NCBI GenBank assembly: GCA_029555885.1 | Contig: JAKPQT010000465.1 | Coordinates: 1 to 43,360, forward strand | DNA from: Chloroflexota bacterium | GTDB lineage: Bacteria; Chloroflexota; Anaerolineae; CG2-30-64-16 | Length of the DNA stretch: 43,360 nucleotides | Reading direction: 5' to 3' | In this document: piece by piece, positions 1 through 7,659 of the stretch | Layout: each line of letters starts with the position of its first letter | Position numbering within the stretch: the first letter of the stretch is position 1 | Program-made: the position numbers and the translations under genes | Notes under the pieces: generated by a model | Seen by the model: the letters and a program-made list of their open reading frames with translations, nothing else | What the model was told of the DNA's origin: nothing | Databases searched by the model: none

Positions 1-718
1 CAACCGGATGGGCTTCCCCGGCCGGGGCGCGGACGCGCTCGCGCGCCGGCTGGGCAGTGCTGCCCGGAGCCGCGATCTACACGCGCCGGTCATTGGCGCA
101 ACGCCGGTGATCGGCGTCAATATCGGGAAGAACAAGGATACGCCGCTGGAGGCGGCGGCCGTCGAGTATGCGGGGCTGGTGCGCCAGTTTGCGCCGCTGG
201 CAGGCTACCTGGCAGTGAACGTGAGTTCCCCGAACACGCCGGGCCTGCGCGCGCTCCAGGCGCGTGACGCACTGGAACGTCTGCTGACCGCGATCGGACG
301 CGAGCGGGATGCTCAGGTGGAGCAGTTGGGCCGGCCCGTCCCGGTGTTGGTCAAGCTGGCACCCGACCTGGACGAGGCCGCGCTGGTGGAGGCCCTCTCT
401 GCCATCTGCGCGGCGGGGATGGATGGAGTCATCATCTCCAATACGACCGTGACGCGCGATGGGGTGACCTCGCCGCTGGCCCCGCAGACGGGCGGGCTCA
501 GCGGACGCCCGCTGAGCCCGCGGAACACGGCGCTGGTGCGCCGGACGGCCCGGTTGCTGGACGGTCGGCTGCCCATCATCGCCTCGGGCGGCATCCTCCG
601 GCCCGAAGATGCGCTGGAGAAGCTGGACGCGGGCGCGACGCTTGTCCAGCTCTATACCGGGCTGATTTATGCCGGGCCGGGACTGGTGGGGCGGGTGGTG
701 GAGGCAACGAACCGGTAA
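1..718 (+). CDS. pyrD: Dihydroorotate dehydrogenase, class 2 (5' end missing)
   Basis: Oxidises dihydroorotate to orotate in pyrimidine synthesis; class 2 enzymes are FMN proteins bound to the membrane and coupled to quinone. The reading frame is open to the left edge (frame from base 2), and the first residues, NRMGF, are the class 2 motif normally found about a third of the way into the protein, so roughly 100-120 N-terminal residues lie outside the window. Visible motifs are the NVSSPNTPGLR stretch holding the catalytic serine region, the VKLAPDL and ISNTT FMN/substrate segments, and the glycine-rich IASGGI phosphate-binding loop near the C-terminus. It ends in TAA, followed directly by a hairpin and the convergent purN. 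Family assignment is secure; only the start is unknown. Confidence 0.93.
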   Translation, partial: NRMGFPGRGADALARRLGSAARSRDLHAPVIGATPVIGVNIGKNKDTPLEAAAVEYAGLVRQFAPLAGYLAVNVSSPNTPGLRALQARDALERLLTAIGRERDAQVEQLGRPVPVLVKLAPDLDEAALVEALSAICAAGMDGVIISNTTVTRDGVTSPLAPQTGGLSGRPLSPRNTALVRRTARLLDGRLPIIASGGILRPEDALEKLDAGATLVQLYTGLIYAGPGLVGRVVEATNR

Positions 719-737
719 GACGGGTTGCCAACCCGTC
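719..737. terminator. Hairpin filling the gap between convergent pyrD and purN
   Basis: A perfect 8-bp inverted repeat with a 3-base loop (arms 719-726 and 730-737) occupies exactly the space between the pyrD stop codon and the purN stop codon. Its position suggests a bidirectional transcription end point, but neither side has a clear T-run. The trailing 'ctacg' also follows the first hairpin of the repeat cluster near 24.8 kb, so it may equally be a member of an interspersed hairpin family. Confidence 0.5.
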
Positions 738-1355
738 CTACGCCGGCAGCAAGCTCGAGTCGTCAAGCACCTGCCGGATGGCCGCGACCAGCAGGGCGTG
801 CTCCGCGGCATGGACGCGCGCTTCGAGGGCTTCCAGCGTATCATCGCCGTGGATCGGGACCTCGACGGTCGCGATGACCGGCCCGGCGTCCACCTCCGGC
901 ACGACCTGGTGAACCATGACGCCGGTATGGATGATTTCGCCCCGCCGGAACGCATGCAGCGCACGCTCGATGGCGTGTGTGCCCGCAAACTGGCCGGGCA
1001 GCGCGGGGTGCAGGTTCAACACGCGGCCGGCGAAGCGCTCTAGGAACGCCGGACTCAGCACGTGCATCCAGCCGGCAAGCACGACGAGCGCAGGCTCGCA
1101 CGTCGCGACCTGACCGGCGAGGTCCGCGTCGTATTCCTGCCGTGTGCGTCCCGCATCGCGGTAGGGCTGCAACGGAAAGTAGAGGGTCGGGATGCCGGCC
1201 CGCGCGGCGCGCTGGAGGCCATACGCGTCCCGGCGGTTGGACACCACCAGCGCGATCTGCGCCGGGAGGCTGCCCGCCTGGACCGCGTCGATGATGGCCT
1301 GCAGGTTGGAGCCGTTGCCGGAGATGAGCACGGCGAGGCGTGCGGGTGCGGTCAT
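738..1355 (-). CDS. purN: Phosphoribosylglycinamide formyltransferase
   Basis: Transfers a formyl group from 10-formyl-tetrahydrofolate to GAR, step 3 of purine synthesis, in the cytoplasm. The 205-residue protein matches the family length. It begins with the phosphate-binding LISGNGSNLQ motif, carries the catalytic Asn and His in LNLHPALP, and the catalytic Asp in the VDAGPVI segment. I chose the ATG at 1355 because GGAG lies 8 bases upstream; a GTG at 1364 overlapping the purM stop is the alternative and would add three residues. It is the last gene of the minus-strand purine operon. Confidence 0.95.
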   Translation of the reverse strand: MTAPARLAVLISGNGSNLQAIIDAVQAGSLPAQIALVVSNRRDAYGLQRAARAGIPTLYFPLQPYRDAGRTRQEYDADLAGQVATCEPALVVLAGWMHVLSPAFLERFAGRVLNLHPALPGQFAGTHAIERALHAFRRGEIIHTGVMVHQVVPEVDAGPVIATVEVPIHGDDTLEALEARVHAAEHALLVAAIRQVLDDSSLLPA

Positions 1356-1360
1356 GTGGC

Positions 1361-2401
1361 TCACTCCACAATCTCCACGGCCGGAGCTGTGCCGCGCGCC
1401 ACCATTTCACCGACGACCCATGCGCCTTCGCCTAGCTGCTCAAGCGCGGCCGCGGCCTGCTCGTGCGGGATGATGAGTAGCATGCCCAGGCCCAGGTTGA
1501 AAACGTGCGCCATCTCACCATCCTCGATTTGACCGGTGCGCTGGATGAGGCCGAAGATGGGCGGCACGGGCCAACTGTCGCGGTGCAGCCGCGCGGCCAG
1601 CCCGGCCGGGAAGATGCGCGGGGGATTGTCGATCAGCCCGCCGCCGGTGATGTGGGCCATGCCGCGGATGCGTGCGCCCGCCGCCTGCAGATTGTTGACC
1701 GCGGTCAGGTATGACCGGTGCGGCTCCAGCAGCGCGTCGCCGAGGGAGCACCCCAGTTCAGGGACCTCCGCGCGCAGGTCGTGACCGGCCAGCACGCGTC
1801 GCGCCAGCGAATAGCCGTTCGTGTGCAGCCCGCTCGACGCCAGGCCGATGATCACGTCGCCCGCCCGGATGCCCGATCCATCGACGATGGCGGCGCGGTC
1901 CACTACGCCGACGATGGTGCCGGCCAGGTCGAACTCGCCCTCCGCATAGACGCCGGGCATCTCCGCCGTCTCGCCGCCGAGCAGGGCTGCGCCCGCAGCC
2001 CGGCAGGCCGCCGCGCACCCTGAGACCACTGCCGCGACCATGACCGGGTCGAGCCGTCCGGCCGCGATGTAATCAAGGAAGAAGAGGGGCCGCGCCCCCT
2101 GGACGAGGATATCGTTGATGCAGTGGTTGACGATATCGTGCCCGATGGTGTCGAACCGGCCCAGCGCGCTGGCGATCTTGATTTTGGTGCCCACGCCGTC
2201 GGTCGAGGCCACCAGCACCGGCGCGGCCATGCCCTTCAACGCGGCTGCGTCGAACAGCCCGCCGAACGCACCGATGCCCAGCAGCACCTCGGGGCCGTAG
2301 GTGCTCCGGACCGCGTCCTTCATCAGTTCGACGGCGCGCGTGCCCGCGGCGATGTCCACGCCCGCATCCCGGTAGGTCATTGGCTGCGTCCCGGCCATCA
2401 T
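1361..2401 (-). CDS. purM: Phosphoribosylformylglycinamidine cyclo-ligase (AIR synthetase)
   Basis: Closes the imidazole ring of FGAM using ATP to give AIR, step 5 of purine synthesis. The protein is 346 residues, the usual length. It starts TYRDAGVDI, the conserved N-terminal signature, and contains [15 protein letters not shown] (ATP-binding region), [10 protein letters not shown] and HITGGG motifs typical of AIR synthetases. The start at 2401 gives a 4-base ATGA overlap with the purD stop codon; a second ATG directly follows. Translational coupling with purD is likely from the overlap. Confidence 0.96.
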   Translation of the reverse strand: MMAGTQPMTYRDAGVDIAAGTRAVELMKDAVRSTYGPEVLLGIGAFGGLFDAAALKGMAAPVLVASTDGVGTKIKIASALGRFDTIGHDIVNHCINDILVQGARPLFFLDYIAAGRLDPVMVAAVVSGCAAACRAAGAALLGGETAEMPGVYAEGEFDLAGTIVGVVDRAAIVDGSGIRAGDVIIGLASSGLHTNGYSLARRVLAGHDLRAEVPELGCSLGDALLEPHRSYLTAVNNLQAAGARIRGMAHITGGGLIDNPPRIFPAGLAARLHRDSWPVPPIFGLIQRTGQIEDGEMAHVFNLGLGMLLIIPHEQAAAALEQLGEGAWVVGEMVARGTAPAVEIVE

Positions 2402-3675
2402 TGCACCCTGCTGCCGATATCGCGGCGGTAGTGCATACCTTCGAAATGGATACACTCGATGCCTGCGTAGGCGCGTGTCAACGCCTGCCGCAGATCTGCA
2501 CCGGTGCCGGTCACGGCCAGCACCCGCCCGCCGTCGGTGAGCAGTTGCCCGTCCTCTGACCGCCGCGTGCCCGCCTGGAAGACGACCGTCTCCGGCAGGG
2601 CTTCCGTCTGCTCGATGCCGTGGAGCGGGTGGCCCGTGGTGTAGCTGCCCGGATAGCCCCCGCTGGCGGCCACGACGGTGGCCGCGCTGCCCCCTCGCCA
2701 GCGCGGCGGCGCCGACACCAGCCGCCCCTCGACGCAGGCCAGCAGCGTATCTGCCAAGTCGCTCGCCAGCAGCGGGAGGATGGCCTGGGTCTCGGGGTCA
2801 CCGAAGCGGCAGTTGAATTCGAGCACGCGCAGCCCCGCCCGCGTGAGCATGAGTCCGGCATAGAGCACGCCGACGTAGGGTGTGCCCGCAGACTGCATGC
2901 CCTCCACGGTGGGCTGCAGCACGGTCCGCTTCACCTCGGCCAGCAGTTCTGGCGTTGCCAACGGTGCAGGCGCGTAGGCCCCCATGCCGCCGGTGTTGGG
3001 CCCGCGGTCGCCGTCGTAGACGCGCTTGTGGTCCTGTGCCGCGGGCATCAGTGCGGTGAGTGTGCCGTCGCAGAAGGCCAGTACGGACAGCTCCGGGCCC
3101 TCGAGTCGTTCTTCGATGATGACCTCGTCGCCGGCAGAGCCGAAGGCGCGCTCGACCATGATGCTGTGCAGCGCGGCTTCCGCTTCACGGGCGTCCGCCG
3201 GCACGATGACGCCCTTGCCGGCGGCGAGCCCGGAGGCCTTGATGACGACCGGATAGTCCACCGTGCGCAGGTGCGCGCAGGCCCGACCGTAGTCGTCGAA
3301 GACTGCATAAGCGGCGGTCGGGATATGATGGCGGGCCATGAAGTCTTTGGCGTAGGCCTTCGAACTCTCCAGCCGAGCGGCGGCGCGGGTCGGGCCGAAG
3401 CAGCGCAGGCCGGCTGCCTGGAAGACGTCCACGATGCCATCCGCCAGCGGGGCTTCCGGCCCGATGAGGGTCAGGTCGATGTTCTCGGCCGCAGCGAAGG
3501 CAGCGAGGGCTGCGGGTGTGCGAAGCATCGCTTCGCCCAGGTTGGAGGTCTTGCCGCCGTTGGCAGTGCCGCCGTTGCCGGGAGCGACGACAATGGTCTG
3601 TACCTGCGAGGATTGCGCCAGCTTCCAGGCCAGCGCATGCTCGCGGCCGCCGCCGCCGATAATCAGGACTCGCAT
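2398..3675 (-). CDS. purD: Phosphoribosylamine-glycine ligase (GAR synthetase)
   Basis: Joins glycine to phosphoribosylamine with ATP, step 2 of purine synthesis. The 425-residue protein has the N-terminal [15 protein letters not shown] dinucleotide-fold signature, the ATP-grasp segments ([23 protein letters not shown]), and the family signature [11 protein letters not shown] near residue 290. The frame remains open upstream into purF, but the MRVLIIGG start matches the family and is preceded by GGGGAG inside the 3' end of purF, one base from the purF stop codon. Confidence 0.97.
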   Translation of the reverse strand: MRVLIIGGGGREHALAWKLAQSSQVQTIVVAPGNGGTANGGKTSNLGEAMLRTPAALAAFAAAENIDLTLIGPEAPLADGIVDVFQAAGLRCFGPTRAAARLESSKAYAKDFMARHHIPTAAYAVFDDYGRACAHLRTVDYPVVIKASGLAAGKGVIVPADAREAEAALHSIMVERAFGSAGDEVIIEERLEGPELSVLAFCDGTLTALMPAAQDHKRVYDGDRGPNTGGMGAYAPAPLATPELLAEVKRTVLQPTVEGMQSAGTPYVGVLYAGLMLTRAGLRVLEFNCRFGDPETQAILPLLASDLADTLLACVEGRLVSAPPRWRGGSAATVVAASGGYPGSYTTGHPLHGIEQTEALPETVVFQAGTRRSEDGQLLTDGGRVLAVTGTGADLRQALTRAYAGIECIHFEGMHYRRDIGSRVQ

Positions 3676-3676
3676 C

Positions 3677-5236
3677 TCAGGCTCCCCACATCTGCTCGAA
3701 GACCAGTTTCTCCTGGCTCCGCAGCGTCCACCACTCTTCCAGCCGGATGGGATACTGGCCGGTGAAGCAGGCGCTGCAATGACCGCCGCGCGCATCCGGC
3801 ACGCCCTCGACTGCCCGCAACATGCCCGCATGTGACAGGTAGGCGAGGCTGTCCGCGCCGATATCGGCCCGGATTTCCTCCAGTGAGAGATTGTGGGCAA
3901 TCAGCTCTTCATGGGTTGCCATGTCGATGCCCATGAAGCAGGGATGCTTGATCGGCGGAGATGAGACGCGCACATGGACCTCCGTGGCGCCGCCCTCGCG
4001 CAGCAGCGACAGGATGGGGCCGATCGTGTTACCGCGCACGATGGAATCGTCGATCAGCACCACGCGCTTGCCGTGCAGGTTGGCCGTCAGCGGGTTGTAC
4101 TTTAGATGGACGCCCACGCGGCGGATGCGGTCGTCGGGCTGGATGAACGTGCGGCCGATGTAACGGTTCTTGGTCAGGCCCTCGCTGAACGGAATGCCGG
4201 AAACCTGCGCATAGCCGATGGCGGCGGGGGTGGCTGAGTCGGGCACGCCGATGACGACATCGGCCTCGACGGGCGCTTCGCGGGCCAGTTCCTCGCCCAG
4301 GCGCTGGCGTACGCGGTGGACGGTCTGCCCTTCGAGCACCGTGTCGGGACGCGCGAAATAGACATACTCGAACACGCACAGCGACAACGGTTCGGCGGCT
4401 GCGCGGCCCTGTGTGGAATGGACGCCGGAGTCGTCCAGGCGCACGATCTCGCCCGGCTGGATTTCGCGCAGATAGCGTGCCCCGATGGTTGCCAGCGCGC
4501 ACGACTCCGAGGCGACGACGTAGCCGGGGTGACCGTTGTTAGCCAGTTCTCCAAGGCACAACGGCCGGAGGCCCCAGGGATCGCGCACTGCGTAGACGGC
4601 CTCGCGTGTGAGGATGACGAGGGCATAGGCGCCTTCAGCCTCGGCCATGAATGCCGCGATGCGTGCGGCCCAGTCCGGCCCGGCCGACTCGCCGCCGGGG
4701 GGCGGCGCGGCGAGCATCTGGGTGATGACCTCGCTGTCGCTCGATGAGCTGAGGCCCACGCCGCGCTCCAGCAGCCGCCGGCGCAGGGTCAGCGCGTTGG
4801 TCAGGTTGCCGTTATGGCCGACGCCCAGGGGTCCATGCATGGTCTCGATCAGGTGCGGCTGCGCATTGCGGATGTGGGAAGAGCCGGTGGTCGAATAGCG
4901 CGTGTGGCCGATAGCCAGATGGCCGCGCAGCGGGCGCAGGTTCTGCTCATCGAAGACCTGCGCTACCAGGCCCATGGCCTTGTACATGTAGGCCGTCTGG
5001 CCATCGCTGGTGGCGATGCCTGCGCTCTCCTGGCCGCGATGCTGCAGGGCATACAGCGCGAAGAAGGCGATGCGGGCGACATCTGCATCATGCGCGTGGA
5101 TGCCGAACACGCCGCAGGCCTCGTGAAGGTGGTCGTCATCCGGCGCAAGAACAGGGTTCGTGTCAGCGTCGGGCCGGGCCTCGGTGGGCCGCGGGCAGCC
5201 AGTTCTCTCAGTGCTGTTCCAGGGCCGTTGCGTCAT
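3677..5236 (-). CDS. purF: Amidophosphoribosyltransferase, probably iron-sulfur type
   Basis: Makes phosphoribosylamine from PRPP and glutamine, the first committed purine step. 519 residues. The N-terminal Ntn glutaminase would start at Cys41 (EACGVFGI) after removal of a 40-residue leader, which is long for this family; a shorter real start is possible. The phosphoribosyltransferase domain has the PRPP loop VVLIDDSIVRGN. Cysteines in LCVFEY, KHPCFMGID and the CSAC pair close to the C-terminus sit where Bacillus-type PurF binds a 4Fe-4S cluster, so I expect an oxygen-sensitive Fe-S enzyme. The start follows purE by 13 bases. Confidence 0.96.
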   Translation of the reverse strand: MTQRPWNSTERTGCPRPTEARPDADTNPVLAPDDDHLHEACGVFGIHAHDADVARIAFFALYALQHRGQESAGIATSDGQTAYMYKAMGLVAQVFDEQNLRPLRGHLAIGHTRYSTTGSSHIRNAQPHLIETMHGPLGVGHNGNLTNALTLRRRLLERGVGLSSSSDSEVITQMLAAPPPGGESAGPDWAARIAAFMAEAEGAYALVILTREAVYAVRDPWGLRPLCLGELANNGHPGYVVASESCALATIGARYLREIQPGEIVRLDDSGVHSTQGRAAAEPLSLCVFEYVYFARPDTVLEGQTVHRVRQRLGEELAREAPVEADVVIGVPDSATPAAIGYAQVSGIPFSEGLTKNRYIGRTFIQPDDRIRRVGVHLKYNPLTANLHGKRVVLIDDSIVRGNTIGPILSLLREGGATEVHVRVSSPPIKHPCFMGIDMATHEELIAHNLSLEEIRADIGADSLAYLSHAGMLRAVEGVPDARGGHCSACFTGQYPIRLEEWWTLRSQEKLVFEQMWGA

Positions 5237-5249
5237 CGGTTACATTACC

Positions 5250-5735
5250 TCACTCAGCCGGGCGCCGGATCGCTCGATCATCGGCGATGAGCTGGTCCGC
5301 GGCCGCCTGTTGCGCCGCGGTGATGCGCGCCCGGAGCGCCGGGTCGGCCACGGCCAGGATCTTGGCGGCCAGCAGGGCCGCGCCGCCCGGTTCCAGCACC
5401 ACTGCGGGCGCGATGCCGGATGGCATGCGCAAGGAGGAAAACAGGTCGGCTCCGCCGAACCGCTCCGAGTAAGGTGGACAGGCGATGACCGGCGCGCTCA
5501 CGTTGCCATCCACCAGGCCGCTGAGCGCATTCGAGCGGCCCGCGATGGTGATGTAGACTTTCGGCTGCGGGTCCGCCTCATAGGCGGCCAGCAGGTCGAG
5601 CAGGTAGCGCGCGACCTTGTGCGCCGAGGCTACCCGCAGTTCGCTGGCAAGCCCCAGCTTATCCAACGCTGCGGCGATGGCCTCTGCGTGGGCCATGTCT
5701 GCGCGCGAGCCCATAATGATGGGTACGAGTGCCAT
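5250..5735 (-). CDS. purE: AIR carboxylase, class II PurE (CO2-using)
   Basis: Carboxylates AIR to CAIR, step 6 of purine synthesis. The 161-residue protein has the IIMGSRADMAH and VASAHK motifs of all PurE proteins. In place of the bacterial class I AGGAAHLPGM loop it has AGRSNALSG, then PVIACPP and SSLRMPSG, which closely match the PurE half of animal PAICS. Class II enzymes use CO2 directly and need no PurK; no purK is present in this window. The start MALVPIIMGS is one base from the purC stop; the frame continues upstream, but those residues overlap purC and are not family-like. See the separate finding. Confidence 0.92.
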   Translation of the reverse strand: MALVPIIMGSRADMAHAEAIAAALDKLGLASELRVASAHKVARYLLDLLAAYEADPQPKVYITIAGRSNALSGLVDGNVSAPVIACPPYSERFGGADLFSSLRMPSGIAPAVVLEPGGAALLAAKILAVADPALRARITAAQQAAADQLIADDRAIRRPAE

Positions 5736-5736
5736 G

Positions 5737-6723
5737 TCAACCTCCGTAGGCTGCCAGCGCCCGTTCGATGCGGGCTGCGGCGGGTTGTTCGCCCGGCACA
5801 AACGTCTCGCCTGTCAGACGTTCGTAGATGGCGATGTAACGTTCTGCCATCTGGATTGCCACCTCCGGCGGTAGCGCAGGCGGCTGGCCCTCCCCGCGGT
5901 AGCCCTGGCGCACATACCACAGCCGCAGGAACTCCTTGTCGAAGTTCTCCGGTTCGGCGCCGGTCCCGCGCACCGCCTCGTAGCTTTCCGCGATCCAGTA
6001 GCGGCTCGAATCGGGTGTGTGAACTTCGTCGATCAGGGCAGGCTGCCCATCGATGAGGCCGAACTCGTACTTGGTGTCGACCAGGATGAGCCCTGCGGAC
6101 CGTGCAACCTCTTGCCCGCGGCGGAAGACCGCCAGCGCCGCGCGCTGAATTTCAGCCCACAGGCCGGGCTTGACCAGTCCGCGTTCGACCACCTCGGCGG
6201 AGGTCAGCCGTTCGTCGTGTGCGCCGCCGGTCGCCTTTGTGGTGGGGGTGATGACCGGCTCCGGCAGGGGATCATTCTTGTGCAGCCCCGGCGGCAGGTC
6301 CAGGCCGTAGGGCCGCTCGACGCCCTGCTCGTAGAGCGTCCACAGTGAGGTCGAGGTGATGCCGGTGATGTAACCCCGCACGATGACTTCCACCGGCAGA
6401 GATTGAGCCTCGCTGGCAATGGTAACGTTGGGATCGGGCACCGAGAGGACGTGGTTGCGCACGGTCGAGCGCGTCTGCTCGAACCACCACGCGCTCAACT
6501 GGTTGAGCACCTGGCCCTTGAAGGGCACGGCGCCGAGGACACGGTCGAAGGCGGATACGCGGTCGGTGGTCACCAGGACGCGCCGCCCGCCCAGTACATA
6601 GATATCGCGCACCTTGCCCTCGATGCGCGGGCCGAGGTCGGGCAGGTCCACGCGCAGGAGAACATGGGGCAGCGCGGCGGCAATGGTCGTTCGGTCAACC
6701 GAAGGTTGCAAGTGAGTGGTCAT
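5737..6723 (-). CDS. purC: SAICAR synthetase
   Basis: Condenses CAIR with aspartate using ATP to give SAICAR. At 328 residues it belongs to the longer form of the family (yeast-like, about 300 residues), rather than the compact ~237-residue E. coli form. Motifs seen are EGKVRDIY near residue 37, TDRVSAFD, the VEVIVRGYITG signature, LVDTKYEFG and EVHTPDSSRYW, which line the nucleotide and substrate sites. ATG at 6723 is preferred over a TTG six bases upstream. It sits directly upstream of class II purE, so the two consecutive steps fused in animal PAICS are adjacent here. Confidence 0.95.
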   Translation of the reverse strand: MTTHLQPSVDRTTIAAALPHVLLRVDLPDLGPRIEGKVRDIYVLGGRRVLVTTDRVSAFDRVLGAVPFKGQVLNQLSAWWFEQTRSTVRNHVLSVPDPNVTIASEAQSLPVEVIVRGYITGITSTSLWTLYEQGVERPYGLDLPPGLHKNDPLPEPVITPTTKATGGAHDERLTSAEVVERGLVKPGLWAEIQRAALAVFRRGQEVARSAGLILVDTKYEFGLIDGQPALIDEVHTPDSSRYWIAESYEAVRGTGAEPENFDKEFLRLWYVRQGYRGEGQPPALPPEVAIQMAERYIAIYERLTGETFVPGEQPAAARIERALAAYGG

Positions 6724-6849
6724 GGGCAAGCTCCCTTATAGCCGGTTACAAGTTGGCAGGTGGGCGAAGCTTTGCTTCGCTCAGGTTACAGGTTTGCGGT
6801 CGGGCTGATTGAGCCGTAATCCATAACTTTCAAACCTGCAACCTTCAAC
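6724..6849. repeat. purQ-purC intergenic spacer with palindrome and TTGCAG-type repeat
   Basis: This 126-base spacer interrupts the otherwise overlapping purine operon. It contains a perfect 7-bp inverted repeat with a TTT loop (6764-6770 / 6774-6780) and, at about 6781-6850, low-complexity sequence built from variants of 'aacctgcaacct' on either strand. Its right end touches the purQ stop codon at 6850-6852. No gene or clear promoter was seen. It resembles the repeat-like segment inside purSL and is probably an inserted intergenic repeat that the operon reads through. Confidence 0.5.
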
Positions 6850-7659
6850 CTACAGCGCTGCCGCGTAGCGGACGCCGTTACGGAACAGGGCCAGGCCGAG
6901 TTGGCCGCGCTCCCCGCGGCGGTACTGCGGGCCCTGTTCCTCGATGATATGATTTTCAGGATGGGGCATCAGCCCCAGCACGGTCCCCGCTGCGTTGCAG
7001 ATGCCGGCGATGTCGCCGGCCGAGCCGTTCGGGTTCCAGGGATAGCCGACGGTCCCGCCGGGATGTGCCTGGCCGTCCGGCCGGGTGTAGCGCAGCGCCA
7101 CCAGTCCGCCCGCTTCCAGCTCCACCAGCGTCGCCGTGTCCGCGGGCACGAATTTGCCTTCTCCGTGCGCGACCGGACAGTGGATCAGCTCGTCCAGGCC
7201 GCGCGTGAACACGCACGGGCTGGCGGCCTGCGGCTGCAGGTAGACCCAGCGGCACTCGAACCTGGCCGAATCGTTGCGCGTCAGCGTGACGGTCTGTCGC
7301 GCGGCCGCGGGCGTGCCGTTCGTTCCGCCGGGCAGCAGACCCGCCTTGACGAGCGCCTGGAAGCCGTTGCAGATGCCGAGCACGGGCCGGCCTGCAGCGA
7401 TGAAGGCGGCGAGCGGCTCGGCCAGCCGGTAGCGCAGCGCCACGGCCCACAGCTTGCCCGCTCCCAGGTCGTCGCCGTAGGAGAAGCCGCCGGGCAGGAT
7501 GAGCATGCGGTAGTCCGCCAGGCGTACCTCACCCGCGGTCAGCCGGTTGATGTGGACGATTTCGGCCGCGCCGCCGGCCAGCTCGCAGGCCCACGCAGCC
7601 TCGCGGTCGCGGTTCGTGCCGGTGGCGTGTAGGATCAGAATGGGTGGTCGTCGGCTCAT
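6850..7659 (-). CDS. purQ: FGAM synthase glutaminase subunit
   Basis: Class I glutamine amidotransferase that releases ammonia for the PurL reaction (step 4 of purine synthesis). 269 residues. The oxyanion region [13 protein letters not shown] is near residue 56, the nucleophile is Cys97 in GICNGFQAL, and the other triad residues are His233 and Glu235 in LMPHPENH. It is somewhat longer than the ~227-residue Bacillus PurQ and resembles the glutaminase domain of large PurL. The ATG at 7659 overlaps the purSL stop codon by 4 bases, implying coupled translation of the two subunits. Confidence 0.95.
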   Translation of the reverse strand: MSRRPPILILHATGTNRDREAAWACELAGGAAEIVHINRLTAGEVRLADYRMLILPGGFSYGDDLGAGKLWAVALRYRLAEPLAAFIAAGRPVLGICNGFQALVKAGLLPGGTNGTPAAARQTVTLTRNDSARFECRWVYLQPQAASPCVFTRGLDELIHCPVAHGEGKFVPADTATLVELEAGGLVALRYTRPDGQAHPGGTVGYPWNPNGSAGDIAGICNAAGTVLGLMPHPENHIIEEQGPQYRRGERGQLGLALFRNGVRYAAAL

